A stretch of DNA of 64,000 bases, taken from the IMG/VR virus record IMGVR_UViG_3300021405_000010, positions 1-64,000 of that record. The stretch is one strand, 5' to 3'. This stretch comes from a virus. The notes beneath the pieces are model-generated. The model made no database searches. It was not told the origin of the DNA and saw only the letters and a list, made by a program, of their open reading frames with translations. Shown in pieces: positions 1 to 8,735 of the stretch (the first letter of the stretch is position 1; every line of letters starts with the position of its first letter). A program made the position numbers and the translations under genes.

Positions 1-114
1 TCAAGCAGGCCGGTTCCTGAACTGCGTCTTGAGAGTACGCCTGATTTATTTCATCTAGCAAGAAAGAAACTTAGATTGTTGACATGAAGCTGATGACATG
101 ATTGATGACATGGG

Positions 115-342
115 ATGCCTATTCCAGAATTTCGTGAAAGACGAAGGGACTTGCGCTTGGCGCAAGACAGATTGCGTAAGCGGATGCGAGAATCTCAAAA
201 GTGTTACCTGCAGTTCAGGGTGAGCGAGGAAACTCATCTGAAACTGAAGCAGTATTGCCAAGACATGGATGTGACGATGACGGATGTCCTCGACAAGATC
301 GTCACTGAGTTCGTTAAAAACCTCCAGGATGACGTGTCATAA
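115..342 (+). CDS. small ribbon-helix-helix-like DNA-binding protein
   Basis: A 75-residue protein. Its first 27 residues are very basic (RERRRDLR, RLRKRMRESQK). A segment then follows with the pattern of Arc/CopG-type ribbon-helix-helix proteins: a beta-strand (CYLQFRVS) followed by two helices (EETHLKLKQYCQDMD and VTMTDVLDKIVTEFVKNL). Such dimers bind short operators and often autoregulate. The ATG at 115 is used. The stop is three bases upstream of copy 1 of the 65-bp element (346-393), so that element is a candidate target. It is the only plus-strand gene near the left edge. The fold assignment rests on pattern only. Confidence 0.6.
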   Translation: MPIPEFRERRRDLRLAQDRLRKRMRESQKCYLQFRVSEETHLKLKQYCQDMDVTMTDVLDKIVTEFVKNLQDDVS

Positions 343-345
343 GGT

Positions 346-393
346 ATGCTCAACGTTGCACCTTCGGCAATTTGCCGAAAAATCGGCTGATTT
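346..393. repeat. copy 1 of the dispersed 65-bp element (partial at one end)
   Basis: Holds ATGCTCAACGTTG, then the 15-bp palindrome TCGGCAATTTGCCGA, then a second overlapping dyad (GCCGA and TCGGC around a T-rich loop). The CTTACGCAAGTGCCT end seen in copies 2-4 is not conserved here. It lies between the convergent ends of the plus gene at 115-342 and the minus gene at 402-1121. Confidence 0.7.
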
Positions 394-401
394 CCAAGGG
401 T

Positions 402-1121
402 TTACACGAGCAAATTGGCCCTTACCAGCTCCCGGCCATGACTCGTTTTGATGCCGTGAAAGAGGGCTGGCCGGGTGCCGTTTTTGCCGATTGTGACCCA
501 ATCGCCCTGGGTCATCTCGTGCCGGTTGTAGTGCTGGTAGATCAGGTCCGAATCCCGGGATAGGATGATGTAATGATCCCGGTAGAAGAAATCCCAGCCC
601 ATGGTCGAGGGGCCGATCAGGATGTTGGGGTGGTGGTCGATGAAGCGGGTCGAGAAGACGGCATTCCCGTTCATATGGAGGGTCTCGGGGCCCCCTTGCT
701 GGTGCCAGTGCCCGAAGGCCTCTTTCCCCAGGGCCTTGGTTTTCTCCCACTCATCGCTTAGCTGGTTAATCCAATCACGCCGCAAGGGGATACAGTCGGG
801 CTCAAAGAGGAGAAAGCCGTCACTCTTAACCATCTCCGCCTGGGCCAGGATCGACATCACCATGAAAGCGGAGTGGGCCAGCATGTTGGAGCCCCCGGGC
901 CAGCCGGTCTCATGGTTGTGCGCCATCCGGGCGTAAGCATGCTTAAAGCGCATCCGGGCCAGCCCCTCGAAATACTTAGGGCATCGGATATCGCAATCCT
1001 TGCGGTAGACCAGGACGAATTCACTGTCCCGGACGACAGGCTCCAGCTCGCAGATCAGCTTGGCCAGATCCATTCCGGCATCCAGATCCCCGGGGTATAC
1101 CTGAAGGCAAAGTGCTATCAT
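402..1121 (-). CDS. glycosyltransferase-like protein (GT-A-like)
   Basis: A 239-residue protein with the outline of a nucleotide-sugar transferase: an N-terminal segment (residues 1-40, MIALCLQVYPGDLD then FVLVYRKDCD), a central acidic metal-binding-like motif FEPDCIPLRRDW near residue 105, and a conserved-looking GHWHQQGGPETLHMNGNAVF acceptor-side region. It is the last gene of a minus-strand run holding two further glycosyltransferase-like genes and a FkbM methyltransferase, so it probably modifies a glycan or a virion protein. The DxD-like motif is imperfect (EPD), and the acceptor is unknown. It contains one copy of the AAGCATGCTT palindrome (935-944), encoding KHAY. Confidence 0.6.
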   Translation of the reverse strand: MIALCLQVYPGDLDAGMDLAKLICELEPVVRDSEFVLVYRKDCDIRCPKYFEGLARMRFKHAYARMAHNHETGWPGGSNMLAHSAFMVMSILAQAEMVKSDGFLLFEPDCIPLRRDWINQLSDEWEKTKALGKEAFGHWHQQGGPETLHMNGNAVFSTRFIDHHPNILIGPSTMGWDFFYRDHYIILSRDSDLIYQHYNRHEMTQGDWVTIGKNGTRPALFHGIKTSHGRELVRANLLV

Positions 1122-1128
1122 TGTGGCA

Positions 1129-1887
1129 TCACAGTTTGGAGGTTAAGAATTTCTCCACTTCGGGACTCCAATCCCCGTGGCTCCAGTAGAGCCGGAAGGG
1201 CCAGTTGGCAGGCCGGTCGGTGTTCACCCGCAGAAAATAACGCTCCGGCTGGAATCTGATCGCGCACAGGTTTAAGGCCTCGTAATCCGCGAAGGTGACG
1301 GGGTGATTGAGGAAGCTGGCAAAATGGAATGGGGTATCGCTATAGACCGCCTCGTGGAAGCCCTGGCCGGTCACCTCGACGATCCGCTGCCGCGTCTTGG
1401 AGAAGGTGTCGCGCCAGAAACAGAAGGGGGCCTGGACCATGTAATCGCGATCCAGGTCCATTCCCATGACGCGCGAGGTGGATGCCCTCCACTTACGTTC
1501 GGCCACCGGGTCGCCCCGGTGCCACTCGCAGAATTCGACAATCGGCTTGCCGTCCCGTAAGAGCAAATCCAGGCTGGCCGGTTCCAGGAGCATCAGGTCG
1601 CTGTCACAGAGCACCAGCAGCTCGGCCCTAGAGTAATCGTCACTAATCATCTTCTGGTACATCTGGAAGGCGTAGCCGTCCGGCCAAGGGCGCACGTAAC
1701 GGTAAATAACCCTCGGCCCCAGCATCCAGTCAGCGATATCGGCCCGGCAGTCATCTTCCAGGCGGACGATGATGTTCCCTGGCGTTTGCCAGTTTTTTAG
1801 CAGGAGCCGCAGGTTCAAGTAGAGCCACGTCAGGTCTTTGCGGTGGCTCACGATCACTATGTCGCAGGAAGGCATAGGGCATCGCAC
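1129..1887 (-). CDS. glycosyltransferase, GT-A-like
   Basis: A 252-residue protein. It opens with CDIVIVSHRKDL, typical of the first strand of GT-A glycosyltransferases, and has the metal-binding DxD motif as LVLCDSDLMLLEP (about residues 90-102). A C-terminal acceptor-side region follows (YSDTPFHFASFLNHPV). It resembles the DUF6492-type transferases by motif only. The start overlaps the 3' end of the FkbM methyltransferase gene by about 30 bases, so the two are probably translated from one mRNA. Transfer of a sugar from a nucleotide-sugar donor is expected; donor and acceptor cannot be read from the sequence. Confidence 0.7.
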   Translation of the reverse strand: MRCPMPSCDIVIVSHRKDLTWLYLNLRLLLKNWQTPGNIIVRLEDDCRADIADWMLGPRVIYRYVRPWPDGYAFQMYQKMISDDYSRAELLVLCDSDLMLLEPASLDLLLRDGKPIVEFCEWHRGDPVAERKWRASTSRVMGMDLDRDYMVQAPFCFWRDTFSKTRQRIVEVTGQGFHEAVYSDTPFHFASFLNHPVTFADYEALNLCAIRFQPERYFLRVNTDRPANWPFRLYWSHGDWSPEVEKFLTSKL

Positions 1888-2567
1888 TGAGCGCCTTCAA
1901 ACCCGTCCCAGCCGCCGCCCTGGGGGTAAAACTCCACCACCCGGTAAAGGAGGTCCTCTTCCAGGACAAGCCGCAGCTCCAGGTTGGAATAGCCCTGGCG
2001 TGCCAGGGCGATCGGGTTAATCTCCATCCAGATGGCAGGCCGGTTGCGCGCAATCGTCTGGCGAGCGCCCCGCAGAGCGGCTGGCTCACAACCCTCGATA
2101 TCGATCTTCATGAAGGACACATGGCCGCCAAAGACGCAGTTCTTGTCGAGCGTTATCTGGCGGACCATGCTCCCGGGCCACTGCAGCGCGGGGTCAATCA
2201 AGTGGCTACCGGCGACCGGTCCCGGCTGATGAAAAAGCATGCTTTGCCCTTCGGTTTCGCCCACCGCATACGGCAGGCAAAGTGCTCCTGGGCAATTGCG
2301 TTTCAGGCATTCAAACTGGACCGGGTGGGGCTCAAAGGCGACCACGGTTCCGGCGATCCCGAGATAAAACAGGGTGTGGTCACCGATCGCGGCTCCAAGG
2401 TCACAAACCCAGGACCCAACCTGAATATGAGGGCGAATCTTTTCTAAGACCGGCGTGTCATGATCAAGCCGGTGACCTTGCTCAACCCATCTGGACAGAT
2501 GGGTATCGTGCTTCAGGACCCACCAGCCTTCCGGCGTCTGCATGATCTGGTCGTCGATCGTGTTCAT
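1857..2567 (-). CDS. FkbM-family SAM-dependent methyltransferase
   Basis: A 236-residue protein with the class I methyltransferase signature VCDLGAAIGDHTLFYLG (SAM-binding loop, about residues 54-70), the acidic strand VVAFEPHPVQFECL and the FkbM hallmark FMKIDIEGCEPAALRGA (about residues 150-166). FkbM enzymes methylate hydroxyls, often on sugars or polyketides. It lies between glycosyltransferase-like genes, so O-methylation of the same glycan is the natural inference. It shares an ATGA overlap with the following small membrane protein gene. One AAAGCATGCTTT palindrome (2234-2245) lies within it and encodes SMLF. Confidence 0.85.
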   Translation of the reverse strand: MNTIDDQIMQTPEGWWVLKHDTHLSRWVEQGHRLDHDTPVLEKIRPHIQVGSWVCDLGAAIGDHTLFYLGIAGTVVAFEPHPVQFECLKRNCPGALCLPYAVGETEGQSMLFHQPGPVAGSHLIDPALQWPGSMVRQITLDKNCVFGGHVSFMKIDIEGCEPAALRGARQTIARNRPAIWMEINPIALARQGYSNLELRLVLEEDLLYRVVEFYPQGGGWDGFEGAQCDALCLPAT

Positions 2568-2782
2568 TTTTTCACGTCAAACGAATGGAGCCCGGCCAGC
2601 GCCGTGACCAGGGCGGTGACCGCCAGTTGCATCTCTTTCAGGTTATCCCGGGAAAAGAAAGCGGTGCTCCAGAGCTTGCCCTGGCTCGGGATCTCGGTGA
2701 TCAAAAAGGTGAAGACAGGGAAGGCGAAAAAGTAGGTAATGGCCCCCCAGCGCAAAACCTTAAGCCAGAGGGGATCTTTCAT
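2564..2782 (-). CDS. small two-helix membrane protein, holin-like, paralogue of 38537-38800
   Basis: A 72-residue protein with a hydrophobic segment at residues 10-30 (WGAITYFFAFPVFTFLI) and a second weaker one at 50-66 (AVTALVTALAGLHSF). The motif order KVL..WG....F..P...F, then (S/A)(I/V)TALV..LAGL...D is shared with the 87-residue protein at 38537-38800, so the two are paralogues. Size and topology fit a holin or other phage membrane effector, but nothing proves lysis. It is coupled by ATGA to the FkbM gene downstream and sits 3 bases after the glycosyltransferase gene at 2786. Confidence 0.65.
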   Translation of the reverse strand: MKDPLWLKVLRWGAITYFFAFPVFTFLITEIPSQGKLWSTAFFSRDNLKEMQLAVTALVTALAGLHSFDVKK

Positions 2783-2785
2783 AGC

Positions 2786-4195
2786 TTAGAGCGCCATTAA
2801 CGACTGGGTATGCTCCGGCATGAAGGCCATATTCCCAATGTGGCCACAGACTAACTGAGTGTCGAGCCAGATCGGGATCGAGCAGGCCCGGACCCGCTGA
2901 CAGAAGGCTTCGTCCTCACCTTCGTCGGCTTCGACATGAAAGAAGCGCCAGGGCGCAAATTCCGATTGCGGGGCCAAGTTAGGGAACCTACGCTGGACCT
3001 CCAGGAATACCTCCCGATGAACCAGAGCGCACCCGAAGCCCAGCCATTCGACCGCTGCCAATCCTTGCCCCTGACCGCGACGGATCTGATTGGCCAGGAG
3101 TTTGTCTTCGTGCGACCGAGGTTTGATTTCGGGCTGGATAACCAAGCTGCCGTGATAGCGGCGGCTTGCGTACACTCCGCCCACAATGGCCTTGCGGTGA
3201 CTCATCAGCCGCTCTAGGACATCAAAGTCGCAGCTTTCGTTGGCGATCGTAGTCGAGGCGGTGATCCACCTGAACCAGTTGCCGTTGGCGATCGGCGCGG
3301 CCATGTCAGAGTCAATCCACAGGCTCCAGAGGGCCCCGCTTTTTAAGAACCGCTGAGCCAGGACGTTCCGGGAGCGGTCGATCTTGGTGTCGGCCTGGAC
3401 GTCAAAGCCCAACTCATATTTTTTGGCGAGATAGAGCATGGTCCACATAAAGGGCAGCGTTGGCCGCTCCAGGATCGGCGCACAGACCATCACGTTGGTT
3501 TTGCCGCGATTGGGGTAGCTCCAGGTGCCGCCGTCCCCGTTGACGTCGAAGTGGGGCTCCAGGATCTCGATGATGTCGTCCCGGACCTCCGGCGCTTTCT
3601 GCAAGAACTTAACGATCGCGCCCAGGGGGATATTCGCCGGGTTCTGGCACCAATTCTTCAAAGTTTGCTGGCTTCGATCGTAGAACTTCTGGCAGGCTTC
3701 TGACTTCTCCCCACCCAGCTCAAAAATATGATCCAGGATTGCCTGAGTCAGGTCCAGTTGATGGTTTCGACCGTTTTTCTGGTCTGGTTGATTTATAGCC
3801 GCATCAACTGAACCAGAATTTTCGACTGGAGCGTCAACAATCCCAGGATTGACCGGCGGCGGAGCACTGGTCATAGGGTTGGTCTTAGTCGGTTCGACAA
3901 AGGTGCCGATCGTCGTCCGATTAGCGCCCGAGGGAGGCACCACCGCCATCGACGGGGCACCTTGCTCATCCTTCTTTGGCGGGACCACCATCATCGCCGG
4001 TTGGCCCCGGCCCACAATCTGCTGGATCACCACCCCTTCAGGGACCGGGGTGCCGGTCGGGATCTGGGCCTGTTTACTCGGGACACTCCCCTTTACCCCC
4101 GGCGCGTAGAGATCGCCTATCGGGGCCGGTTGCGGTGGGGCCCCTGTCTTATTGCCAAACTTTGCCTCCAAAGCCGCTGCGTCGATGTTGATCAT
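2786..4195 (-). CDS. multidomain glycosyltransferase-like protein with Pro-rich N-terminus
   Basis: A 469-residue protein. Residues 1-140 are Pro/Gly-rich and probably disordered. Residues 150-215 look like a small helical, helix-turn-helix-type segment (DRSQQTLKNWCQNPANIPLGAIVKF). FDVNGDGG follows, resembling a calcium-binding loop. Residues 235-469 are GT-A-like: VMVCAPILERPTLPF, the DxD-type LWIDSDMAAP, and a late FHVEADEGEDEAFCQRVR segment typical of glycosyltransferase active sites. The gene is coupled by ATGA to the HNH gene and follows the scaffold gene, where a capsid gene might be expected. A DNA- or virion-associated glycosyltransferase is possible. Confidence 0.6.
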   Translation of the reverse strand: MINIDAAALEAKFGNKTGAPPQPAPIGDLYAPGVKGSVPSKQAQIPTGTPVPEGVVIQQIVGRGQPAMMVVPPKKDEQGAPSMAVVPPSGANRTTIGTFVEPTKTNPMTSAPPPVNPGIVDAPVENSGSVDAAINQPDQKNGRNHQLDLTQAILDHIFELGGEKSEACQKFYDRSQQTLKNWCQNPANIPLGAIVKFLQKAPEVRDDIIEILEPHFDVNGDGGTWSYPNRGKTNVMVCAPILERPTLPFMWTMLYLAKKYELGFDVQADTKIDRSRNVLAQRFLKSGALWSLWIDSDMAAPIANGNWFRWITASTTIANESCDFDVLERLMSHRKAIVGGVYASRRYHGSLVIQPEIKPRSHEDKLLANQIRRGQGQGLAAVEWLGFGCALVHREVFLEVQRRFPNLAPQSEFAPWRFFHVEADEGEDEAFCQRVRACSIPIWLDTQLVCGHIGNMAFMPEHTQSLMAL

Positions 4196-4599
4196 GTTGT
4201 TCCTTTCAGCCGGTGGAAACGGGCTAGGGCTCGCGTTCGTTCACAGACCCGGCACCGTCGCCGGTTGCTGCTTCCATACCGCGCTGTGTTCTCCTCGTTG
4301 TAGGGATGACCGGCGGGGCAGTGTGTTTTCGTTTCGTTGCCATTGGTGTTGGGAGGATGAAGTTTGCGGTGCTCGGATCGGGTTACGGCTTCGAGATGGT
4401 CAGGACAAACACATCTCCGGTTTTCACATTTGTGGTGGATCTCTTTGCCCTCGGGGATGGGTCCATTGAAGTAGCTGTAAACGAAAGCATGCTTTCCGTA
4501 GCCGCCAGAGCCTGTCGCTCCTTCCCAGATCCAGCAGTCACCAAAGACGGTCTGTTTGGCAATCTGGCCTAGCTGTTCATCCGCAGAGAGTTTTCTCAC
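4192..4599 (-). CDS. HNH endonuclease
   Basis: A 135-residue protein with the HNH pattern of phage free-standing nucleases: CWIWEG near the N-terminus, EIHHKCENRRCVCPDHLEAVTRSEHRKLH (HNH core, about residues 53-80), then a C-terminal Zn-ribbon-like part (CPAGHPY and CRVCERTRALARFHR). It lies between scaffold and glycosyltransferase genes with 4-base ATGA overlaps on both sides. That is unusually neat for a recent homing insertion and suggests that it belongs to the operon. It contains AAAGCATGCTTT (4484-4495), here encoding KHAF. Confidence 0.85.
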   Translation of the reverse strand: MRKLSADEQLGQIAKQTVFGDCWIWEGATGSGGYGKHAFVYSYFNGPIPEGKEIHHKCENRRCVCPDHLEAVTRSEHRKLHPPNTNGNETKTHCPAGHPYNEENTARYGSSNRRRCRVCERTRALARFHRLKGTT

Positions 4600-5918
4600 G
4601 TGGTGCCATCCCCCCAGTCGTATTTCTCGAAGGAGCGTCTGACGTCTAAATCTTTGATACTCAGCCCTCCGTTGTTCTTCGCGGAGCTGGCAGGCGGGGT
4701 GCCGGTGGTGTGACTGATCTTGCGCCGGGCCCCGGTAATTTTATCGAGTTCCGTTTTAAACTGGTCACGCTCGGCCCTGACCGTTTTTAGCTCTTTTTCC
4801 ATCTCCTTATACTCGCCCTCCAGGAGCTGGGCCCTGGTGGCTTCGACAGAGGCGCGCACCCAGGCCTTGGGCCCGTTGTTACTCAGATCTTTCATGGTGT
4901 CCTGGAAGTAGGTGTTGAGCTTAGTGAACCGCTCGTTGTGAGCCTCGATCGCTTCCCGTTCTTCCTTGGTCTTGGCTTTCTCGGGGTCGCGCGGCAGGAC
5001 CTCCTGGATCCGTTTCTCCTGGATCCCGATCTCGGTCATGATCTCTTCGTGGACCCTTTTAGCGGTAGTCTCGGTCTTCTCCTTGATCCAGTTGTCGAAC
5101 GACGATTTGTCGTTGGTCCGCCGGGTGATCTCGGTGTCGCGCTCCTTCTGCATTTTGAGCAGGTTAGTGACACTCTGGAGAAGGCTCGCCCGGTCCATCT
5201 CGTTTGGCACCTTGGCGATTACACTGTTCTGCCACCAGTTGCGGTCGAGCGAGTCCGGGGAATAGTTCTCCGCGATGTATTTGGCCCAGGCCTGGGCGGC
5301 GGCCTTGTCCGGGAGCACCTCCACCGCTTCGTTTAAAACGGATTGAAAGGTGTTGTGGACCGGCTGATGGAATTTCTGGACGAAGTCCGGGTCGCTCGCG
5401 AAATCGAACTTCCGGCGGATCGCGGCGGCGTGCTCGTAGTCCGCCTTGACCTCTGGGGTCAGGGAATTGGCGCGCGCCTCGGCCAGCTCTTTTTCCAGCT
5501 TGGTCGCGCGGTCGGCCTCGGCCTTGGCTTTAGCCCGGTCGGCCTGCCAGAGGGCTTTGATGTCCGAGAACTGCTTCTTGATCTGCGGATTGTGGGGGTC
5601 TTCCTCCAGGTCCCCCCATTTATCGATCTCCTCGTCCGAAAGCTCTTTCGTTTCAGGAACCGGCTTAACCGTCTCGGTTTTCAGGGCAGGCGTCTCGGTG
5701 CGAACCCGTTTCGTCTCAGGTTTGGCCTCTTTCGTTTCCTGGGCCGCGCCGTCGCCGGGAGCCGCCGGGGCGCTGTCACCGGCCTTGTCATCTTCCTCCT
5801 TCCAGAAGTCCTCAAACTGGGCGTTTAGACTGGCGGCGACTTCCTTGTCTACCCCAGTGTCGGTAGTGACGGTTTCAGTGACCGTGCTCGTGTTTAATGG
5901 GGGATCCTCGTCGGGCAT
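4596..5918 (-). CDS. capsid scaffold-like coiled-coil protein
   Basis: A 440-residue, highly charged protein. Its N-terminus is acidic and low-complexity (residues 1-90, rich in E, D, K, T). Coiled-coil segments follow at about 120-155 (AKAEADRATKLEKELAEARA) and 370-410 (EYKEMEKELKTVRAERDQFK). The short C-terminal motif SFEKYDWGD could dock onto the shell. Composition and position two genes after the portal fit a procapsid scaffold. No protease signature is visible. It is coupled to the HNH gene downstream. The function is inferred from position and composition, not from a recognised domain. Confidence 0.55.
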   Translation of the reverse strand: MPDEDPPLNTSTVTETVTTDTGVDKEVAASLNAQFEDFWKEEDDKAGDSAPAAPGDGAAQETKEAKPETKRVRTETPALKTETVKPVPETKELSDEEIDKWGDLEEDPHNPQIKKQFSDIKALWQADRAKAKAEADRATKLEKELAEARANSLTPEVKADYEHAAAIRRKFDFASDPDFVQKFHQPVHNTFQSVLNEAVEVLPDKAAAQAWAKYIAENYSPDSLDRNWWQNSVIAKVPNEMDRASLLQSVTNLLKMQKERDTEITRRTNDKSSFDNWIKEKTETTAKRVHEEIMTEIGIQEKRIQEVLPRDPEKAKTKEEREAIEAHNERFTKLNTYFQDTMKDLSNNGPKAWVRASVEATRAQLLEGEYKEMEKELKTVRAERDQFKTELDKITGARRKISHTTGTPPASSAKNNGGLSIKDLDVRRSFEKYDWGDGTT

Positions 5919-5921
5919 ATG

Positions 5922-6209
5922 CTAGTCTTTCGTGGGATCAATCCCTTGCACGCTCGCGGAAACGGGTTCTCGCAGAGTCGTCCGGGTGTTGGAGATCTCT
6001 TCCCAGGCTTTCTCGTAGCCTGCGACCAAGCAGCCGGTTAAGGCCGCTCTCTCAGTGCTGGATTGATCGATCTTTGGTTTACGCGCCCAGAGCACCTGGA
6101 GCCACCTGATCCCTACCGGCGTACTAAGGAACTCGTTCACCGCCGCCGCTTCGCTCGGGCTCCAATCCTTCAGGGCCCCTACGGTTGGAATAAGTGGTTG
6201 CGGTTTCAC
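5922..6209 (-). CDS. small conserved protein between portal and scaffold
   Basis: A 95-residue soluble protein of unrecognised family (WSPSEAAAVNEFLSTPVGIRWLQVLWARKPK, then TERAALTGCLVAGYEKAWEEI). It looks helical. It overlaps the portal gene by 4 bases and ends 4 bases before the scaffold start, so it belongs to the head operon. A role in portal or head assembly is a guess from position only. Confidence 0.6.
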   Translation of the reverse strand: MKPQPLIPTVGALKDWSPSEAAAVNEFLSTPVGIRWLQVLWARKPKIDQSSTERAALTGCLVAGYEKAWEEISNTRTTLREPVSASVQGIDPTKD

Positions 6210-8731
6210 TGGCCGCCTCCTGTCTGTGCGCCAGCCATTGCCCCGGCCCCGAGCCCTGGCGGCCCCGCAGAGCCGTTACCATTGCCGCCGGGCATCCCTG
6301 CCGCGTTATTGCCCATCGGAAGCCCCATGGGGCCGTGGATCGCTCCTGGAGGCCCTCCTGGCGCTGGCGCTCCGCCGGGCCCACCCGGCACTCCGGCCAC
6401 CCCGCCGGTCTGCTGGGCTAACATCTGCATCTGAGCCTGCATCATCTCGGCCTGTTGCACTTTCTGGACCAGCTCGTTTAGCATTTTCTCCAGGTCCTTC
6501 ATCTGGAGGATCTGGGGTTTAAGCTGCCGTTTATTGGCCCCGGCCTGCATCATTGCTTGGATGTGTGCCTCGGCATGCGTTGCCCCCAGCTTGCATGCCT
6601 GAAGTAGGTCTTTAGGGATCTGAACGGGAGGCATCTGAGAAGCAATTTTAAGGTGATCAGCCACCGCCGGAATAATGGTCTGGAAGTGTTGCATGTGTGG
6701 ATCGCGCTGGCTAACCTGCACACCGATCCCGCTCCCGAGCATGGTTGACCACTCCATTTGTTGCGACCTCTGGGCTTCGATATCGCTCGTCTGACTGGGC
6801 TGGGGCACATAGATCTCCTTGCACGTTTTAAACCCGATCATCCGGTTGGCCGCCATTTCGTCGAGCTTGGATTGGTCGAAGTTGGGGTTCTGCCGGGCCA
6901 GCTGGTAGAATTGCAAGAACATCATGTCGTCCTGGGCCCCGGCGGCTGCCGTAAATTCGGTGGCCGGTTCGTGGGCCAGGATAATGATCTCCTGGATCGA
7001 GAGCCCGTCATCCATCAGGGCGATGATGGTGTTGACGCTCGCTTCGTCCGCCTGGGCCAGATCGGGAGCCGCGACAAACATCTCAGAGGTCGTCGAATCG
7101 ACCTCCATCATGGCCGAATAGAGGTCCTTAGCGATCATCGTCTTACCGGTGTCGCTCGCCTTGAGCCGGGCCTTCCTCTGCTTGAGCGCGGCTCGCAAAT
7201 TAGTCTTGGAATAGATCCGCCGCTGCATCGAGCTAATCCCCTTAGTGAACTGAACCCACCAGCGGTTCATCATCCCCTGTTTAACCTCTTCCTCCTTGAC
7301 GGCATCGATCGACTCTTTAGTGGCCGTCTGGATCATCTGGCCATTGTTAGAGATCTGCTGCTGATCGGGCAGGAACGCTCCGGCGATGATTTCCGCCGTG
7401 TTAGTCATTTTCTGGTCTAACCCGAGCCAGTTGTTAATATCGACCCGGAACTGCTGCATGAGGAGCGTAAAGCCTTCCGGGACGATCATGAAAGGCGATT
7501 TCACATGCGGTTGCAAGCGCCCGATAATCGCCTCCTCGGCCTGCCCAACTAAGAGTCCCGAAATATACATCGCATCAATAAAGCTCATCCTGGCCTTCTC
7601 GGTGGCAAGGCTAATATTGTAGAGAAGCCTGCCAATCCCCTTAGAGCCAAATAACCGGTTATTCCCAGCCTGGAAGCTGAAGAGGGTAATCGCATCATCC
7701 ATCGCGGTCGCCACCGCCTCAAAGTACCCCAGCTCATAGGGGTCATCGTCCATCGGCTTAGGCTCGTCGCCAGACGGGTCAAATTCCGGCTTGGGTTTGG
7801 GCTTGTTGCGCTTTTCGCTCCGGCTCTGGTTATTGCTTCGCTTGCTCCCGTTGCGGTTGACCCACCAGTGGTCAACCGTGTTATCGTAGCACTTCACGAA
7901 AACGTGACACGTCTCAAGCATCTTGGAGGATTTATGAAAGGAGTAATAGAGGTTACCTTCCCGGACCATGTCGGAGAGCTGACGGGGATTGTAGACAAAA
8001 CTGTCATAGGGTGGAGCGGCTTTCTCGATCGCAGTCTTGATGTTCTGGACATTGTAGCCAGCTTCCTGGGCCGTATCGGCATCCTCGATGATCGCCACCG
8101 CCTCATGGATGTAATAGTTGGCTTTGATAACGAACACCGGCAGCTTTTCAGCGAGCTGCGGAGCCTGTTCATCAAAGAGCATATCCTCCTGCCGAAACGT
8201 CTTGGGACGCCACTCGTACTCGTCCATCTGGACGGCACCTGTGTAGCCGTAGAGCACGTTCTCGGTCGCTATCTGCTCAACATGGTCGATCCACCCGTTC
8301 CAGCTTCTGATCTGCTCCGTGGTGCGCTCCCGGAACTTCTGTGTTTTGTTGGTCGCCTCGACAAAACTGGCGGGCAGTTCAGACGCAGTGAGGTACTTCA
8401 TGCCGTGTACCGCATCGGTGAGTCTTGGCGTCACTCGATCTACGAATGTGGCCAGGACGAGCGTCGAGAAATTCGCACGCCAGCCCTGCTCCTGGGTGTC
8501 CAGCTTTTTCTGGTCAAATGGGTTCCCTCCGTTGTAGGAGTCAGTGATCAGCTTGTTGCGATTGGCCCGAGCTTGGTTATCGCGCTGCAGACGAGTGAAA
8601 ACCTCGAAAGCCTGCTGGGCGGAAGTGATCGGTTTATTTACGACCTCTGTGGAGTCCTCGCCAAACTTGGGGGTATTAAAGCGGCCTAACTGCTCGCCGC
8701 CAAAGGAGTCGGTGATGTTGTCGCTGGCCAT
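6206..8731 (-). CDS. portal protein (head-tail connector), podovirus/P22-like
   Basis: An 841-residue protein in the usual slot, a few genes after the large terminase. It has the pattern of long podovirus portals: an N-terminal region (RDNQARANRNKLITDSYNGGN), a wing/stem region with many W/Y residues, a long helical part (AEIIAGAFLPDQQQISNNGQ, EVKQGMMNRWWVQFTKGI), and a C-terminal helical barrel-like stretch rich in Q and M (residues 725-790) ending in a Gly/Pro-rich tail. An acidic/basic low-complexity insert (KRNKPKPKPEFDPSGDEPKPMDDD) lies near residues 310-340. The ring would form the DNA gate at the capsid vertex. Assignment rests on length, position and composition. Confidence 0.7.
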   Translation of the reverse strand: MASDNITDSFGGEQLGRFNTPKFGEDSTEVVNKPITSAQQAFEVFTRLQRDNQARANRNKLITDSYNGGNPFDQKKLDTQEQGWRANFSTLVLATFVDRVTPRLTDAVHGMKYLTASELPASFVEATNKTQKFRERTTEQIRSWNGWIDHVEQIATENVLYGYTGAVQMDEYEWRPKTFRQEDMLFDEQAPQLAEKLPVFVIKANYYIHEAVAIIEDADTAQEAGYNVQNIKTAIEKAAPPYDSFVYNPRQLSDMVREGNLYYSFHKSSKMLETCHVFVKCYDNTVDHWWVNRNGSKRSNNQSRSEKRNKPKPKPEFDPSGDEPKPMDDDPYELGYFEAVATAMDDAITLFSFQAGNNRLFGSKGIGRLLYNISLATEKARMSFIDAMYISGLLVGQAEEAIIGRLQPHVKSPFMIVPEGFTLLMQQFRVDINNWLGLDQKMTNTAEIIAGAFLPDQQQISNNGQMIQTATKESIDAVKEEEVKQGMMNRWWVQFTKGISSMQRRIYSKTNLRAALKQRKARLKASDTGKTMIAKDLYSAMMEVDSTTSEMFVAAPDLAQADEASVNTIIALMDDGLSIQEIIILAHEPATEFTAAAGAQDDMMFLQFYQLARQNPNFDQSKLDEMAANRMIGFKTCKEIYVPQPSQTSDIEAQRSQQMEWSTMLGSGIGVQVSQRDPHMQHFQTIIPAVADHLKIASQMPPVQIPKDLLQACKLGATHAEAHIQAMMQAGANKRQLKPQILQMKDLEKMLNELVQKVQQAEMMQAQMQMLAQQTGGVAGVPGGPGGAPAPGGPPGAIHGPMGLPMGNNAAGMPGGNGNGSAGPPGLGAGAMAGAQTGGGQ

Positions 8732-8735
8732 AAAC

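Noticed and set aside
1-87. Open plus frame from the left edge to a TGA at 85-87
   Set aside because: Only 28 codons, no recognisable motif and no start codon in the window; it could be a gene end but cannot be supported.
4962-5925. Plus frames opposite the scaffold gene
   Set aside because: Leu/Phe/Arg-rich complements of a charged helical protein; no independent evidence of translation.
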